This document shows, in pieces, positions 1-8,176 of a stretch of 34,919 bases of DNA. Each line of letters starts with the position of its first letter. Within the stretch, counting starts at the first letter, position 1. Below the pieces are notes generated by a model. It was not told the DNA's origin. It ran no database searches and saw nothing but the letters and a program-made list of their open reading frames with translations. A program made the position numbers and the translations under genes. The stretch is from positions 1 to 34,919 of the forward strand of contig DATJYV010000001.1 in assembly GCA_035499415.1 (NCBI GenBank), read 5' to 3'. The DNA comes from DATJYV01 sp035499415. Its GTDB lineage: Bacteria; Bacteroidota; Ignavibacteria; UBA10030.

Positions 1-1
1 A

Positions 2-1642
2 ATGGTTGCGGGAGGGTTGGACTCCGCGCTCACGCTCCGGTCCGGCTCGGTTTTCAATGAGCGGTCGCTTCGCGCCGACAGTCTTCGCGTCCTGTCGCTC
101 TGGCACGACGGCGGATTTCTGGATGCGCGCATCGATTCGATCGAGCGGAGGCGCGCAGGAGGCACGGTCGATGTCCGCATTCGAATTGCGGGGGGATATC
201 CGGCCGTGGTCGAGAGTCTCCGGGTTGAGGACCAAACTCCCGGAATCCCGTCGTCGCCGGAGGCAAGCATCTCCATGCCGGCCGGGGGTCGTTTCTCGAA
301 GGAAGCGATTGAATCGGAGATTGAATCCGTCCTTGGTGACCTCGAAAATTCGGGATATCCGTTCGCCCGGATCGTCGTACAGCGCGTCAACGTGCGGCGT
401 GAGAATGACACCTCCCGCGTGGACGTTGTCCTGGGGGTCGACCGGGGTCCGCTCGTGCGCGTGAGCCAGGTGCGCATCACCGGCAATACGACCACCAAGG
501 ATTACGTTATCTCGCGCGCGATCCGGCTTGAGGAAAACGAGGTCTACCGTTCGGACCTGGCTCCCACAATCCGGCGGCGGCTCGAACAGCTGCAGCTCTT
601 CTCTTCCGTCTCCGATCCGCAATTGTACCTGACCGAGTCGAGCGCCGGCGGAATCCTCATTCAGGTCGCCGAAGGGGCTTCAAGCACCTTCGACGGCGTC
701 GTCGGCTACGTTCCTTCGCCCGGACCGGGACTTCCCGGCTATGCGACAGGGCTTGTCGACATGCAGTTCCGGAATCTCCTCGGGACGGGGCGGAAGCTCG
801 CGGCGCGCTGGTTTCGGGAAAACCAGAGCACCCAGGAGCTCGAGCTGAACTATCTCGAACCGTGGGTCGCGAATCTTCCGTTGAACGCGGGCGTCGGCTA
901 CTTCCAGCGGAAACAGGACTCGACCTACGTCCTCTCGCGGTACGACGGGCGGGTGGATTTCATGATCACCGACGCGCTCACGCTCGGCGGCCTCATTTCC
1001 ACATCCACGACGATCCCGGCTCAGGGTTATGGGAGTACGGTTGTCGCGGAGAGCAGGACGACAAACATCGGCGCCTCCGTCCGCTATGATTCAAGAGATG
1101 TCCCTGCGAATCCGACGAGGGGATTTCTGTACCAAACGGAGTATGCCACGGGAATCAAGACCATTTCTCAGAGCCCGATTGTCCCAAGTTCGATGCGTAA
1201 TTCGACCCAGCGCGTGACGATGGACTTCCTCACGTATGTGCGCGTTGTCGGCAGCGAGGTTCTCGCAACCGAGGTTCATCTCCGTGATTACAGCAGCGCA
1301 TCCCTCGACGAGAGCGACATGTTCCGGCTGGGGGGCGCTTCGACGCTCCGCGGGTATCGCGAAGGTCAGTTCCTGGGTTCGCGCGTTGCATGGGCGAATT
1401 TCGAATATCGATTCCTCTCCGGACGCCGCTCGTTCGTGTATGGATTTCTCGATGAGGGCTACATCGCACAGCCGGCAGTTTCCGTTTCCGGGACTCCGGC
1501 ATTTCACGAGACGAAAACGGGCTACGGCCTCGGCGTGCGGCTCGATACGGCCGTGGGCGTCATCGGTGTCAGCATCGGTTTCGGCGAAGGGGACACGTTC
1601 AGCACCGCAAAACTTCACTTCCGGCTTATCAATGAATTCTAA
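2..1642 (+). CDS. Omp85/BamA-TamA family outer-membrane protein (5' partial)
   Basis: This is the C-terminal part (546 codons visible) of an Omp85-superfamily barrel, the outer-membrane machinery that inserts or assembles other barrel proteins. The first ~230 residues look like POTRA repeats, for example the segment around RVSQVRITGNTTTKDYVISR. The rest is beta-barrel with alternating aromatic and polar strands. The loop-6 signature appears as GGASTLRGYREG, with the conserved R-G-Y/F triad, and the chain ends in phenylalanine (INEF), as outer-membrane barrels usually do. The ATG at position 2 falls inside POTRA-like sequence without a signal peptide, so the true start lies upstream of the window. 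The stop overlaps the next gene by 11 bases. BamA and TamA cannot be told apart without the N-terminus. Family certain, subfamily open. Confidence 0.9.
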   Translation: MVAGGLDSALTLRSGSVFNERSLRADSLRVLSLWHDGGFLDARIDSIERRRAGGTVDVRIRIAGGYPAVVESLRVEDQTPGIPSSPEASISMPAGGRFSKEAIESEIESVLGDLENSGYPFARIVVQRVNVRRENDTSRVDVVLGVDRGPLVRVSQVRITGNTTTKDYVISRAIRLEENEVYRSDLAPTIRRRLEQLQLFSSVSDPQLYLTESSAGGILIQVAEGASSTFDGVVGYVPSPGPGLPGYATGLVDMQFRNLLGTGRKLAARWFRENQSTQELELNYLEPWVANLPLNAGVGYFQRKQDSTYVLSRYDGRVDFMITDALTLGGLISTSTTIPAQGYGSTVVAESRTTNIGASVRYDSRDVPANPTRGFLYQTEYATGIKTISQSPIVPSSMRNSTQRVTMDFLTYVRVVGSEVLATEVHLRDYSSASLDESDMFRLGGASTLRGYREGQFLGSRVAWANFEYRFLSGRRSFVYGFLDEGYIAQPAVSVSGTPAFHETKTGYGLGVRLDTAVGVIGVSIGFGEGDTFSTAKLHFRLINEF

Positions 1643-2468
1643 ACTGACCGCCTGCATCCGGCTCGTGCGGCCCCTCAACGCCCTCATGACGTTCGCATCG
1701 ATCGCCGCGGCCGTGGTCATCTGCTCCCGTCCGTCCCTCCGGATACTTCCGCTCCTTCTCGCGCCGATCACCGGCATGCTGGTCGCGGGAGGCGCGAACG
1801 CAATCAACGATTACTTCGATATTGAGATCGACCGCATCAATAGGCCCGGGCGCCCCCTGCCGAGCGGTGCGTTGCAGAAAAGGGATGCGTTGGGGGTCTG
1901 GGCGATCCTGTCGGTCGTCGGCATTTCTGTCAATCTTTTTCTCAACTCGTCGGCCCTCCTGGTCGCCCTCGTCAGCGCAGGGCTCCTCTACATCTACAGT
2001 CGATTCCTGAAACGGACGCTTCTTGCGGGCAACGTGTTGGTGGCGACGATGACGGGGATGGCTTTTATTTATGGCGGCGTCGCAGCCGGGGAAATTCGCC
2101 GGGCGCTCATCCCGGCTCTCTTTGCGTTTCTTTCGAATCTCGCCCGCGAGCTGGTGAAAGATGTGGAGGATACGGAAGGGGACGCGCGCAATAAAGCTGC
2201 GACGCTGCCGGTGGCGTTCGGAGCCGACGTCGCTCTGCGGTTCGCCTCCGTCGTCATCCTCCTCCTCATCTGCGCGACCATTGCCGCCTTTCTCGCCGGG
2301 ATATATTCCGCGACGTTTCTCTCTGTGGTACTCGTCGTCGACCTCGCGCTCGCGTTCGTGGCGGTGACGCTCTGGCGTCCGCCTACGCCGCGTCGATTGC
2401 GGATGCTCAGCACAACCCTGAAAGGGGCGATGGCCGGGGGTCTTCTGGCCATCTACCTCGGTTCATGA
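1632..2468 (+). CDS. UbiA-family prenyltransferase (geranylgeranylglyceryl-phosphate geranylgeranyltransferase-like)
   Basis: A 278-residue polytopic membrane protein of the UbiA superfamily, which moves isoprenoid chains from prenyl diphosphates onto acceptors. Both Asp-rich metal-diphosphate motifs are present: NDYFDIEID (residues 59-67) and DVEDTEGD (177-184). Eight or nine hydrophobic helices follow the usual pattern. The N-D-x-x-D-x-E-x-D-R-I-N-R-P form resembles the digeranylgeranylglyceryl phosphate synthase-like subgroup often annotated in Bacteroidota-related genomes, but menaquinone, heme O or other acceptors cannot be excluded. The ATG at 1632 is the first start giving a normal N-terminus; it overlaps the Omp85 stop by 11 bases, and the gene's own stop overlaps rnhB as ATGA. 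Both overlaps suggest translational coupling in one operon. Confidence 0.88.
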   Translation: MNSKLTACIRLVRPLNALMTFASIAAAVVICSRPSLRILPLLLAPITGMLVAGGANAINDYFDIEIDRINRPGRPLPSGALQKRDALGVWAILSVVGISVNLFLNSSALLVALVSAGLLYIYSRFLKRTLLAGNVLVATMTGMAFIYGGVAAGEIRRALIPALFAFLSNLARELVKDVEDTEGDARNKAATLPVAFGADVALRFASVVILLLICATIAAFLAGIYSATFLSVVLVVDLALAFVAVTLWRPPTPRRLRMLSTTLKGAMAGGLLAIYLGS

Positions 2469-3079
2469 ATCGTACGCTGTCGGATTTCGACCAGGCATAC
2501 TGGACTTCCGGCATCGACCTCCTCGCGGGGGTTGACGAGGCCGGCCGGGGACCTCTCGCGGGTCCGGTGGTGGCCGCGGCAGTCGTCTTCGAGCCCGGGA
2601 CTCGCATTGACGGTGTTGACGATTCAAAAAAACTCACTCCCTCGCGAAGAGAAGAACTGTATGATGTCATTTGCCGCGTGGCCGTGGATGTTGCCGTGGG
2701 TGTCGTCGATCATGAAACCATCGACCGTCTGAACATTCTCAACGCGACGACTCTTGCCATGCGCAGCGCCATCGGTTCGCTCTCCAAGGTCCCGCGACTC
2801 GCGATTATCGACGGAAACTCTTTCACGGACGGCGAGATCCGGTTCACAAATATTATCGGCGGAGATGCGAAGTCGATGACGATTGCGGCGGCTTCAATCG
2901 TGGCGAAAGTGCGGCGCGATGCAATGATGCTGGCTTTCGACCGGGAATTTCCTGTCTACGGATTCGGCCGTCATAAAGGGTACGGCACGCGAAATCATAT
3001 CGAGGCGATCCGTCGATACGGACTCTGCCCCATACACCGCCGGAGCTTTCATGTCTCGACGCTCGATTCGAACCGGTAG
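2465..3079 (+). CDS. rnhB: Ribonuclease HII
   Basis: A 204-residue RNase HII, which cuts the RNA strand of RNA-DNA hybrids and nicks 5' of single ribonucleotides embedded in DNA. The motif GVDEAGRGPLAGPVV gives the catalytic Asp24-Glu25. Asp116 lies in LAIIDGN and Asp152 in AKVRRD, completing the DEDD metal site. KGYGTRNH near the C-terminus is also typical, and the length is normal. The start ATG overlaps the stop of the UbiA-family gene (ATGA at 2465-2468). The 100-base gap downstream carries a promoter-like element for the next gene. Confidence 0.97.
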   Translation: MNRTLSDFDQAYWTSGIDLLAGVDEAGRGPLAGPVVAAAVVFEPGTRIDGVDDSKKLTPSRREELYDVICRVAVDVAVGVVDHETIDRLNILNATTLAMRSAIGSLSKVPRLAIIDGNSFTDGEIRFTNIIGGDAKSMTIAAASIVAKVRRDAMMLAFDREFPVYGFGRHKGYGTRNHIEAIRRYGLCPIHRRSFHVSTLDSNR

Positions 3080-3128
3080 TCATGGAGGCACGTGAAAGGC
3101 CGTCTGGAAAACCTTCGCCCCCGATTCG

Positions 3129-3159
3129 TTGCTTTTCCATCCTTCTTTCCGTACGTTTT
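3129..3159 (+). promoter_or_regulatory. Bacteroidota-type promoter, TTG-N20-TACGTTTT, upstream of yraN
   Basis: TTG at 3129-3131, a 20-base spacer, then TACGTTTT at 3152-3159, ending 20 bases before the yraN ATG. This fits the published -33 (TTTG) / -7 (TAnnTTTG) promoter of the Bacteroidota primary sigma factor. The same spacing recurs upstream of other genes in this window, which strengthens the call. It would start a transcript covering yraN, pncB and pncA. Confidence 0.55.
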
Positions 3160-3179
3160 CGCGAGTTTGGGTTTGAATC

Positions 3180-3536
3180 ATGACCGTCAACAAGCGTGAA
3201 CAGGGAAACAAGGGGGAAGAAATCGCCGCACGGTATCTCGAGGGGCAGGGGTTCAAGATTTTTGCGCGAAATTATCGCTTCGAACGGGGGGAGATCGATA
3301 TCGTTGCCGAGGACGGGGGAGAACTCGTCTTCGTCGAAGTGAAGATGCGCTCATCCCTCGCGTTCGGATATCCCGAAGAGTCCGTGACGCCTCAAAAGGA
3401 GGAGCAGATACGCAACGTCGCGGAAGGATATCTTCTCGAACACGGGATCGAGGAGAAGCCGTGCCGCTTCGACATTGTCGCGATTCAGCTGAAAGGTGAA
3501 GAACCGGAGATCAACCATATCCGCGACGCCTTCTAA
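3180..3536 (+). CDS. yraN: YraN/UPF0102 family endonuclease-like protein
   Basis: A 118-residue UPF0102 protein, a small relative of the Holliday-junction-resolvase/restriction-endonuclease fold whose cellular role is not settled. The family pattern is clear: an N-terminal GNKGEEIAARYLEGQGFKI segment, then ARNYRFERGEIDIVAED, then LVFVEVKMR. The E-x-D...E-V-K arrangement matches the D-(E/Q)-x-K nuclease core. It often follows rnhB in bacterial genomes, as here. No strong Shine-Dalgarno precedes the ATG, and the -7 element lies only 20 bases upstream, so the leader is short. Its last 41 bases overlap the GTG start proposed for pncB. Confidence 0.93.
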   Translation: MTVNKREQGNKGEEIAARYLEGQGFKIFARNYRFERGEIDIVAEDGGELVFVEVKMRSSLAFGYPEESVTPQKEEQIRNVAEGYLLEHGIEEKPCRFDIVAIQLKGEEPEINHIRDAF

Positions 3537-4998
3537 GCGCCGGCGCAAACCCGCGCATGGCCTTCCCGAATCGCATGCGGCTCTCTTCACCGATTTCTAC
3601 GAACTCACCATGGCTCAGGGATATTTCCTCACGGGAAAGGCAGCATCCCCGGCTACGTTCGATTATTTCTTCCGCGAAAATCCCTTTGGCGGCGGATACG
3701 TCATCTTCGCCGGCCTTGAGGACCTGCTGAGTCTGCTCGAGTCCCTCGAGTTTCGTCCCGACGACATCGACTACCTGCGGTCGCTGAAATTCCACAATGA
3801 CTTCCTGTCATACCTGCAGCGGTTCCGATTCCGCGGAACGATCCATTCGGTTTCCGAGGGCGAGCCGGTATTTCCCCTCGAGCCGCTCGTCCGCGTTGAC
3901 GGAACTCTCCTGGAGACGCAGCTGGTCGAAACCGTCCTGCTGAATCTGCTCAATTTCGAATCGCTCATCGCGACGAAGGCATCGCGCATACGCCTTGCGG
4001 CGGGCGACAAACGGCTGGTCGATTTCGGCCTCCGGCGGGCCCAGGGTCTCGGCGGAATTCACGCAAGCAAGGCCGCGATCATCGGCGGCGTCGACGCCAC
4101 ATCCAACGTCTACAGCGCATTCACGTACGGGCTTCAGACATCGGGGACCCTTGCGCATTCCTGGGTCCAATCGTTCGACGACGAGCTCTCGGCGTTTCGC
4201 ACGTTTGCGGAGCTTTTCCCCGACGGCTGCGTCCTGCTGGTCGACACGTATAATACGCTCACATCGGGAATTCCGAACGCCATTGCGGTCGCGCGCGAGT
4301 TGGAAAAAAAGGGGAAGCGGCTGCTCGGCATCCGGTTGGACAGCGGAGACCTCGCGTACCTGAGCAAGAAGGCCCGTTCGATGCTCGACGATGCCGGGCT
4401 CTCCGGTGTCAAGATCGTTGTTTCCAACCAGTTGGACGAATATCTTATCCGGAGTCTTCTGCAACAGGGAGCGCCGGTCGATACGTTCGGCGTCGGTACG
4501 CGGTTGGTCACGGCGGAAGGTTCTCCGTCGCTCGACGGGGTGTACAAGATGAGCATGTGCGATGATAAACCGAGAATAAAATTTTCCGATAATATTTCGA
4601 AGACGACGCTTCCGGGAAGCAAGAAGCTCGTCCGCTATTCGATGGACGGGGATGAATTCCGTGCGGATGGCGTGTTGCTCGATGCCGAGCGGTCGGTCGA
4701 TGAGATCCATCATCCATACCTCGCCGGCCAGAGCACGCGGGTGTCCGGATTGCGGGAGGAGCCGTTGTTTGAGAAGAGGATGGAAGATGGGAAAAGGGTC
4801 TCGGCGGAACGCCGGGCGGAAACCAGTGCTCTCTATGCCCGGGACAGACTGAGACACCTGTCGCCGGAACATCGGCGTTTCGAAAACCCTCACACGTACA
4901 AGGTCGGGGTGAGTCAGAAGCTCCTGAATTTGAGGGAAGATCTTTCTCGGCATCATGGTGCCGACGGCCGCTCCCGTCGTGCCCGGAGCGCGGGATGA
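3496..4998 (+). CDS. pncB: Nicotinate phosphoribosyltransferase
   Basis: A 500-residue enzyme that makes nicotinate mononucleotide from nicotinate, PRPP and ATP in NAD salvage. The N-terminal block TDFYELTMAQGYF (residues 32-44) is diagnostic. His221 in GTLAHSWVQSF matches the autophosphorylated histidine, and VDTYNTLTSGIPNA and GIRLDSGDLAYLS form part of the phosphoribosyl site. The start is uncertain: the conserved domain begins by residue ~28, no ATG lies between the yraN stop and that domain in this frame, and the best candidate is GTG at 3496, inside yraN. This adds a basic, poorly conserved leader. The stop overlaps pncA (ATGA), so nicotinamide deamidation and nicotinate capture are made together. 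Confidence 0.95.
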   Translation: MKNRRSTISATPSKRRRKPAHGLPESHAALFTDFYELTMAQGYFLTGKAASPATFDYFFRENPFGGGYVIFAGLEDLLSLLESLEFRPDDIDYLRSLKFHNDFLSYLQRFRFRGTIHSVSEGEPVFPLEPLVRVDGTLLETQLVETVLLNLLNFESLIATKASRIRLAAGDKRLVDFGLRRAQGLGGIHASKAAIIGGVDATSNVYSAFTYGLQTSGTLAHSWVQSFDDELSAFRTFAELFPDGCVLLVDTYNTLTSGIPNAIAVARELEKKGKRLLGIRLDSGDLAYLSKKARSMLDDAGLSGVKIVVSNQLDEYLIRSLLQQGAPVDTFGVGTRLVTAEGSPSLDGVYKMSMCDDKPRIKFSDNISKTTLPGSKKLVRYSMDGDEFRADGVLLDAERSVDEIHHPYLAGQSTRVSGLREEPLFEKRMEDGKRVSAERRAETSALYARDRLRHLSPEHRRFENPHTYKVGVSQKLLNLREDLSRHHGADGRSRRARSAG

Positions 4999-5555
4999 GG
5001 GCGCTCCTGATCGTCGACGTGCAGAATGATTTTTGTCCGGGAGGAGCGCTGCCCGTTCCGCAAGGCGACAAGGTCGTCCCCGTGATCAACCGCCTCATGG
5101 ACCAGTTCGATATCGTCGTGGCATCAAAAGATTGGCATCCAAGCCAGACGGTCCACTTTCAGAAATGGCCGGTCCACTGCGTCCACAATCGTCCGGGCGC
5201 GGAGTTCCATCCGGAACTCGACAGCGTGAAAATCGGACAGGTGTTTCTCAAAGGAACGGGGAACAAGGACGACGGGTATTCCGCGTTCGAGGCGACGAAT
5301 GTGAATCTCGAAAAATTTCTCAAGGACCGACAAGTCACCGAGTTATACGTGGTCGGCCTTGCAACCGACTACTGTGTACGCGCATCGACGCTGGACGCTC
5401 TCCGGCTGGGATTCAGGACGTTTGTTGTGAAAGACGCCATCGCCGCGGTCGATGTACATCCCGGGGATGGTGCGCGTTCAATGGAAGAGATGAAAAGGGC
5501 GGGAGCGCACCTCATCTCATCCGATTCCGAGCGGAACCGGGCAAGACAGGCATGA
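4995..5555 (+). CDS. pncA: Nicotinamidase
   Basis: A 186-residue isochorismatase-fold nicotinamidase that hydrolyses nicotinamide to nicotinate, the substrate of the preceding enzyme. The catalytic triad is visible as Asp8 (IVDVQNDF), Lys86 (FLKGTG) and Cys127 (ATDYCVRAS). The metal site is Asp46, His48, His54 and His61 (DWHPSQTVHF then WPVHC). The length is typical. ATG overlaps the pncB stop by four bases, so the two are almost certainly translationally coupled. Pyrazinamidase activity is usual for this family. Confidence 0.96.
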   Translation: MRALLIVDVQNDFCPGGALPVPQGDKVVPVINRLMDQFDIVVASKDWHPSQTVHFQKWPVHCVHNRPGAEFHPELDSVKIGQVFLKGTGNKDDGYSAFEATNVNLEKFLKDRQVTELYVVGLATDYCVRASTLDALRLGFRTFVVKDAIAAVDVHPGDGARSMEEMKRAGAHLISSDSERNRARQA

Positions 5556-5600
5556 GAAGATGATTTTTTCCTCCATCAATTCCCGAAGGAGTCTCTTGCG

Positions 5601-7454
5601 ATGAGCGCCATACCGTTTATCCTCGGCGCGCTGTGCGTCATGGCGATCGCTTACCGCTATTACAGCGCCTTCATCGCCGCCAACGTCGTTGCTCTTGACG
5701 ACACACGAGTCACCCCCGCCCATACGTTCAACGACGGCCAAAACTACCTGCCGACGAACCGATGGGTGCTCTTCGGCCATCATTTTGCCGCGATATCCGG
5801 CGCCGGTCCCCTCATTGGCCCTGTCCTGGCGGCGCAATTCGGATTCTTGCCCGGGTTCCTTTGGCTGCTGATTGGGGTGTGCCTTGCGGGGGCCGTCCAC
5901 GACTTTATGATCCTCGTTGCCTCGATCAGGAGAAACGGGCGGTCGCTCGCCGACATTGCGCGATATGAGGTCAGTCCTCTCGCCAGCGTGGTCGCATCCG
6001 TTGCGATTCTGATCATCGTCGTGATTGCGCTTGCGGGTCTGGGTTTGGCCGTCGTCAACGCCCTCAAGGAAAGTTCGTGGGGGACGTTTACCATCGCGGC
6101 CACGGTTCCCATCGCGCTGTTCGTGGGACTCTGGATGTACAAAATCCGGCCGGGGCACATCGCGGAGGCGAGTCTCATCGGCGTCGCCGGCATCATCGGC
6201 GCGGTCCTCCTCGGGAGTCTTATTCCGCAATCGGCGCTCGGCCCGTACTTTACGCTATCCCGCGAAGGCATCATCGTGGCGCTCGGCGCATACGGATTTA
6301 TCGCCGCCGTCCTGCCTGTCTGGCTTCTCCTGACTCCGCGTGACTATCTCAGCTCGTACATGAAGATCGGAACGATCGCAGCGCTCATCGTTGGCGTGGT
6401 CATCGCCGCGCCGGTGATCAAGATGCCTGCGGTGACCGAATACATCCACGGCGGCGGGCCGATCATCCCGGGAAAAATTTTCCCCTTTGTTTTCATTACC
6501 ATCGCGTGCGGCGCAATCTCCGGTTTTCACGCGCTCGTCTCGTCGGGGACGACGCCGAAGATGCTCTCGCGCGAGTCGGACGCGCGCATGATCGGCTACG
6601 GCGCAATGCTCATGGAAGGGGTCGTCGGCATCATCGCGCTCATCGCCGCCAGCTCGCTTTTCCCGGCGGATTATTTTGCCATCAACCTCTCTCCCGAAAA
6701 ATTTGCCGCTTTGGGTATTCATCCCGTCAACCTTGAGGAGCTCTCGCGCGAAGTCGGCGAACGGGTTGTCGGCCGGCCCGGCGGAGCAGTCTCCCTCGCC
6801 GTCGGGTTCGCGCAGATTTTCTCCGGACTCCCCGGCATGCGCGGCCTCATGTCGTACTGGTATCACTTTGCGATCATGTTCGAAGCGCTCTTCATCCTCA
6901 CGACGATCGATGCAGGCACGCGTGTCGCCCGGTTCCTGCTTCAGGAATTCGGCGGGAAGGCATGGAAGACCTTCGGCCAATCGAACTGGCTCCCCGGAAC
7001 GCTCCTGTCCACATCTCTCATCGTCCTCGCGTGGACGTACTTCATCTGGAACGGCAGCATCAGCTCGATCTGGCCGATGTTCGGCACAGCGAATCAGCTC
7101 CTCGCGGGCGTTGCTCTCTCGGTGGCGACCACCGCCCTCATCAATGCCCGCAAGGTCCGCTACATCTGGGTGACGCTCGTCCCGATGGCGTTCGTCACCA
7201 TCACCACGCTCGTCGCGTCGTGGCTCAACATCTCGGACAATTTCTGGCCTCTGACGTCGGACCCGGCCACTGCCCGGCAGGGTTATATCAATTCGGGTCT
7301 GACCGTCGTGATGATGGCCGCCACCGTCGTCATTCTGGTCGAAGCGTTCCGGCGCTGGTATGCCGTCCTCGTCCGGAAAGAGGAACCTCCGCATCTCGAG
7401 CCCTCGCAGGTGCAACCCGCTCCGGCGAACCCGCCGATCTACGGCTGCTGCTAG
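5601..7454 (+). CDS. cstA: CstA-family carbon starvation protein / pyruvate-type transporter
   Basis: A 617-residue inner-membrane protein of the CstA family, which imports pyruvate or peptides when carbon is scarce. It has about 15 hydrophobic helices. Typical blocks include the early RYYSAFIA and TPAHTFNDGQNYLPTNRWVLFGHHFAAI-type region, GAISGFHALVSSGTTPK, and a C-terminal region with WPMFGTANQLLAG. It is shorter than Escherichia coli CstA (701 aa), as in many non-enterobacterial members. AAGGAG sits nine bases before the ATG. The C-terminus ends in an unusual IYGCC pair of cysteines. The gap after pncA is 45 bases, so it may be co-transcribed; no clear promoter was seen there. Confidence 0.94.
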   Translation: MSAIPFILGALCVMAIAYRYYSAFIAANVVALDDTRVTPAHTFNDGQNYLPTNRWVLFGHHFAAISGAGPLIGPVLAAQFGFLPGFLWLLIGVCLAGAVHDFMILVASIRRNGRSLADIARYEVSPLASVVASVAILIIVVIALAGLGLAVVNALKESSWGTFTIAATVPIALFVGLWMYKIRPGHIAEASLIGVAGIIGAVLLGSLIPQSALGPYFTLSREGIIVALGAYGFIAAVLPVWLLLTPRDYLSSYMKIGTIAALIVGVVIAAPVIKMPAVTEYIHGGGPIIPGKIFPFVFITIACGAISGFHALVSSGTTPKMLSRESDARMIGYGAMLMEGVVGIIALIAASSLFPADYFAINLSPEKFAALGIHPVNLEELSREVGERVVGRPGGAVSLAVGFAQIFSGLPGMRGLMSYWYHFAIMFEALFILTTIDAGTRVARFLLQEFGGKAWKTFGQSNWLPGTLLSTSLIVLAWTYFIWNGSISSIWPMFGTANQLLAGVALSVATTALINARKVRYIWVTLVPMAFVTITTLVASWLNISDNFWPLTSDPATARQGYINSGLTVVMMAATVVILVEAFRRWYAVLVRKEEPPHLEPSQVQPAPANPPIYGCC

Positions 7455-7462
7455 GCCGAACG

Positions 7463-8008
7463 ATGCAGCAATCCCTCTTTGCTTCCGAGGTCTACTACGA
7501 TATCGAAACGCAAAAATCCGCGGCGGAGGTTGGAGGATGGAATAACGTGCACTTGATGCGCGTTTCGGTCGCCATCACGTGGAGCACCGACGACGACTTC
7601 AGAAGATGGAATGAAGCGGACGTCCCGAACCTTCTTCCGTATCTCTCCCGGTTCGACAAAGTCGTCAGTTTCAACGGCGACGGGTTCGATTCGAAAGTCC
7701 TCAGCTACTACGGAAATCCGCTCCCCATTACGCTGAAGTCGTTCGACGTTCTCGCGGACCTCAGCAAAAGGTTGGGTCATCGCCTGAAGCTCGATTCGCT
7801 GGCGCACGCGACGCTCGGGATCGGCAAAACCGCCGATGGCCTCGTGGCACTCCAGTGGTGGAAAGAAGGGAAGGTCGACCAGATCGCGGAGTACTGCAAA
7901 CAGGATGTCCGCGTCCTCGTCGATATCGTCGCGTTTGGAAGAAAGAACGGATTCGTCAAGTACGAAGACCGGATCGGCGCAATCCGCTCCGTAAAGGTGG
8001 ACTGGTAA
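7463..8008 (+). CDS. Stand-alone DEDDy 3'-5' exonuclease-like protein (YprB/RNase H-like fold)
   Basis: A 181-residue protein with a single DnaQ-like exonuclease domain. The acidic metal site is complete: Asp13 and Glu15 (YYDIETQ), Asp76 in SFNGDGFDSKVL, and Tyr144/Asp148 in EYCKQDV, the DEDDy pattern. SFDVLADLSKRLGHRLKLDSL is characteristic of YprB-type ribonuclease H-like domains. No TPR, helicase or polymerase domain is attached, so the substrate is unknown; RNA or DNA 3' ends are both possible. It starts eight bases after the cstA stop, suggesting co-transcription. Longer readings upstream in this frame run through cstA and are not real. Confidence 0.85.
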   Translation: MQQSLFASEVYYDIETQKSAAEVGGWNNVHLMRVSVAITWSTDDDFRRWNEADVPNLLPYLSRFDKVVSFNGDGFDSKVLSYYGNPLPITLKSFDVLADLSKRLGHRLKLDSLAHATLGIGKTADGLVALQWWKEGKVDQIAEYCKQDVRVLVDIVAFGRKNGFVKYEDRIGAIRSVKVDW

Positions 8009-8111
8009 GCCGCAGCAAACTTCCCCCCTATTTCGGCAAGCTCGCTTTGTAGAATTTACTTCGAAGAAGTGCGATCTGCCCACTTTTTCGTCGATTTTCG
8101 CCGCTGTGCGA

Positions 8112-8128
8112 TTGGCACTCCCGTTGTG
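8112..8128 (+). promoter_or_regulatory. Sigma54-like -24/-12 element upstream of the hybrid kinase
   Basis: TTGGCACTCCCGTTGTG fits the sigma54 consensus TTGGCAC-N5-TTGC except that the -12 cytosine is T. The predicted start site is near 8139, about 38 bases before the ATG. A closely similar element (13 of 17 bases identical) lies at 18656, upstream of the TonB operon. The departure at -12 keeps confidence modest. Confidence 0.4.
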
Positions 8129-8176
8129 CTTCCCTGGTTAGTTCACACACTCAAAACCAAGGACCGAGGGGTCGCC

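Noticed and set aside
3055..3082. GGTTCGAATCG-like sequence on the minus strand recalling a tRNA T-loop
   Set aside because: It lies in the last codons of rnhB, and no acceptor, D or anticodon stems can be drawn around it.
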